Source: Isoetes engelmannii
Taxonomy: Eukaryota > Streptophyta > Lycopodiopsida > Isoetales > Isoetaceae
NCBI GenBank assembly: GCA_011763485.2
Contig: JAANSK020268603.1
Location: 1 to 21,417, forward strand
Length of the DNA: 21,417 nt
Reading direction: 5' to 3'
Below the pieces are notes generated by a model that worked only from the letters and a program-made list of their open reading frames with translations, did no database searches and had not been told where the DNA came from. Position 1 is the first letter of the stretch, and every line of letters starts with the position of its first letter. Made by a program: the position numbers and the translations under genes. Shown here piece after piece: positions 19,224 to 21,417 of this stretch.

Positions 19224-20737
19224 CAGGGATGGAATTTGACGGCCCACCCCTAATTTTCAAGGGACGGACAAAATGGATTTACGCCTTTCGCGTGACAGAA
19301 AGTTCTTAAATTCAAGCCTTTCAAATGCAATACAAAAATCTAAAATGACAGAAAACTCAAAAACATAGAACAAGCCATATTTCTATTATAAGATCATGAA
19401 ATACATAATGTTCCAGATAAATACCAATGAAACAAAAATAGTATTTTAAGCTTAAAATCAGTCATAGCACTTTATTGAAGTGGCATTCCTCTCCTTTGCT
19501 TCGCTTCATTCCAATCCTTGTAGCATGCTTGCCAGTTTACTCTTTCGAATGCTTCATCCCACAATGACAACACATGGTGGCATCAAGTGTTTCTAAGTTC
19601 ATGCGTTATCTTATATCTTCGTTATCTAAGTTCATGTGCTTCCAGGAATGACCATACCACACTGCCATAAATTCATCAATGCCAGAAAACTGTCCCACCA
19701 ACTATCACAAGTTCCATTTTCATCTCTGCAAATAGTCCAAGCTACGACCATCCCTTTGTTCTTAGCGGCTCTAAAAAGTGTCTCAACAAAGTCCTCCCTC
19801 TCACTCAAACATCTAACCACATCTACTTTTGAAGCAAACTTGGTAAGCAATTTTTCCAACCATTCCTTAGTCTCATCATCCCTTATAACATCATCCACAA
19901 CATATATTGACGGATTGAAGAATTTCATGGCATTAAATATTCACACACATCTGCAAACCTCATAGCAAGTGCATTTAATACAGCAGTAATGAATGATTTC
20001 CCAATACGAATGCAATGTGGAAGTGAACTGCTATCCTTAGGAATGTCACTCAAATCAAGTGCTCGTGCATTATCGTTTTTTCCTGGAATAGGAACATACC
20101 TGAGTGTATGCTCATGAATAGTGGTACCACCATCATCCAAGAATGACATCAAACCATCCTTGCAGCAGCTCATAAAAAGACTAAGATGCTTTGTTCCTTA
20201 CCCAAATGCTCTTTCCGTGGACAAGTATTTCCTAGAAAACTTCACGTTTATATTTTCCAATAATATTCCAATCTTTGTGACATCAAGCAAGTCCTTCTAG
20301 AATTCTGTATTCAACATGTTTAATTCCACAAGAACATCCGCTAAGAAATGTATCATGAATTGCACCTGGAATAAATAAAGTACGAATAAATGATGCATTG
20401 ATTGGTTGGTGCATACAAATACTAATTAAAAATTAAAAATGTTCAATGATTGATTGGTAGTTTGTAAAGTTGTGGGTGTATATGTTGGGGTGTATACAAA
20501 TTATATAATGAAATGTCATATAAATTTTTTTTTGGAATATATATTTAACAAGAAAAATGAAAGGCAAAGCTTTAATCCTAGCCTTTCAAATGACGTGCAC
20601 ATCTTGTAATTGCCCTTCTCTATGACGGGCAATTGCCCAAGCGTTGACCTTCATTTGCCATACAATTTTTATTTTTACTTGTTTTGACAGGCAAAAAACC
20701 CAAAAACAGGCGTGAAAGCCGTCAAATTCGAACCATG
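19224..20737 (-). mobile_element. hAT DNA transposon, 1,514 bp, with intact boundaries
   Basis: The left terminus is CAGGGATGGAATTTGACGGC (19224-19243). The right terminus (20718-20737), read on the - strand, is CATGGTTCGAATTTGACGGC. They match at 17 of 20 positions without gaps. CAGGG is the usual hAT start, and exact 8-bp duplications flank both ends. The body carries a transposase remnant on the - strand. Shared subterminal strings include AGCCTTTCAAATG at 19315-19327 and 20580-20592. Autonomous hAT elements are usually 2.5-5 kb, so this is a shortened, non-autonomous derivative. It sits about 720 bases beyond the UBP stop codon. Confidence 0.88.
19472..20373 (-). pseudogene. hAT transposase, C-terminal part, broken
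   Basis: Read from 20373 downwards, the frame opens at VQFMIHFLADVLVELN after a possible TTCCAG acceptor. It continues through in-frame stops at 20297-20299 and 20198-20200, then through KYLSTERAFG and FMSCCKDGLMSFLDDGG to ADVCEYLM near 19930. A one-base shift there leads into MKFFNPSIYVVDDVIRDD and SWWDSFLALMNLWQC. A further shift near 19630 precedes a clear C-terminal end, FERVNWQACYKDWNEAKQ, with TAA at 19472-19474. The order and the W-x-L-MNLWQC region resemble the C-terminal dimerisation half of hAT transposases of the ZNF862/DUF4371 type, from memory. The N-terminal zinc finger and first catalytic residues are absent. Non-functional. Confidence 0.7.
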
Positions 20738-20745
20738 GTGGGGCG
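20738..20745 (+). repeat. 8-bp target site duplication, right copy (GTGGGGCG)
   Basis: It exactly matches 19216-19223 across the hAT insertion. Removing one copy and the element restores a continuous TATGGTGGGGCGGCAGCTG flank. Confidence 0.88.
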
Positions 20746-21130
20746 GCAGCTGCATTTATTCATCTGGTTCAATGCTGCCAGATTTTGTTTAATGATGAGA
20801 TAATGTATTATACACAGGTTACATTCCATGCCTTTTTTTCATTTGAAATCAAAGCGACATTTCTCTGTATGTACACTTTTGTTAACGTCTCTTTTTTTGG
20901 CAGCAAAAGCATGTGTCACGAAATATTGAAGGAAGCATGTGTCACGAAACAAAGGGAAAAAAAAAATGAAGGAAATATTGGCTCCCGATCTTGGCCTCGA
21001 TCACGCATAAGTCGAATACCATACTGCAGTATTCGACTTGCCCAATACCAGCTCGCAAAAAAAAAAAAAGTTCGGCGAAGGGGGGTATTAGACTTGTATA
21101 CAAGTCACGCATCGATGGGGCAGGCGCATC
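20746..21130. other. right flank of the hAT element, with palindromes
   Basis: No gene is visible. AGCATGTGTCACGAAA occurs twice about 25 bases apart (20909 and 20934). An inverted repeat AAGTCGAATAC/GTATTCGACTT with a 9-base loop lies at 21009-21039. A perfect 16-base palindrome GACTTGTATACAAGTC is at 21091-21106. An A run lies at 21057-21069. Confidence 0.6.
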
Positions 21131-21190
21131 GTTCTTACGGTGCATGTTTTTACGGTGCATGTTCCTACGGTGTGTATCTATGAGGTGCCT
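21131..21190 (+). repeat. 15-bp tandem repeat, four copies
   Basis: The units GTTCTTACGGTGCAT, GTTTTTACGGTGCAT, GTTCCTACGGTGTGT and ATCTATGAGGTGCCT follow without spacing. Divergence increases to the right. Confidence 0.8.
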
Positions 21191-21230
21191 ATGAACTTTC
21201 CATTTTAATATTGAAGAGCTTATGAATGAC

Positions 21231-21330
21231 ATTCTCGAATATTCTAGGACATGCTACGATTTGTTAGGATATCGTAGAACTTTCTAGGACATTCTAGAAT
21301 GCTCCGAAATATTCTTGAACATTCTATTTT
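21231..21330 (+). repeat. 10-bp-period repeat forming a heat-shock-element-like array
   Basis: Ten consecutive 10-base units (ATTCTCGAAT, ATTCTAGGAC, ATGCTACGAT and so on) fall on one register. TTC and GAA alternate every 5 bases, and exact triplets are present at 21232, 21237, 21242, 21277, 21282, 21292, 21297, 21312, 21317 and 21322. The last three form a perfect nTTCnnGAAnnTTCn heat-shock element. This may be a promoter element of a gene beyond the window, or just a minisatellite whose unit mimics the site. Confidence 0.7.
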
Positions 21331-21417
21331 AGTATTTGCGAAGTTTCAAAAAAAACTTTCTATTTTTAGACTGAGCAGCTTATTGAGGTGCTTATTCATA
21401 GTCATCTAGGATGTTTT

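Noticed and set aside
19213-20745. MULE with an 11-bp target duplication (ATGGTGGGGCG)
   Set aside because: The extra three matching bases belong to the right terminus itself; aligning the termini gives CAGGG/CATGG ends and an 8-bp duplication, which is hAT.

Overview
This is a nuclear window from a land plant. It holds one complete, intron-rich host gene surrounded by decayed mobile DNA. The gene is a UBP12/UBP13-type (USP7-like) deubiquitinase on the + strand. Its start codon is at 8553 and its stop at 18501-18503, and 32 coding exons give a 1,109-residue protein with intact catalytic residues. All splice phases close. One intron uses a GC donor, and one 2.7-kb intron is filled with tandem repeats. 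The species cannot be fixed from the sequence. A DUF7869-like gene remnant, a family I recall mainly from mosses, lycophytes and invertebrates, together with a chromovirus, leans toward a non-flowering plant, but that is inference.

Layout. 1-160: possible 3' end of a non-LTR retroposon with a poly(A) run. 161-2309: mostly anonymous AT-rich DNA with one short acidic ORF. 2310-2940: one end of a CACTA (En/Spm) transposon, with TGACA-rich subterminal repeats closing in an inverted CACTACAAGA terminus. 2941-3894: unassigned. 3895-5491: broken Ty3/gypsy chromovirus pol fragment. 5938-7124: decayed DUF7869-like gene. 7125-7930: short tandem repeats and two diverged copies of a long hairpin repeat. 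7931-8552: gene 5' flank and leader, with a 28-codon uORF. 8553-18503: the UBP gene. 18504-19215: 3' UTR and flank. 19216-20745: a hAT transposon with an exact 8-bp target duplication, 20-bp terminal inverted repeats and a broken transposase on the - strand. 20746-21417: palindromes, a 15-bp tandem repeat and a 10-bp-period repeat that forms an array of heat-shock-element half sites.

The genes do not form a working system together. The deubiquitinase is the only gene that looks functional. The other elements are insertions, or remnants of insertions, in its flanks. No new multi-gene system was found. The most interesting non-standard signals are the 10-bp HSE-like array, the paired hairpin repeats with a retained fold, the GC-AG intron, and the competing acceptor sites before exon 28.
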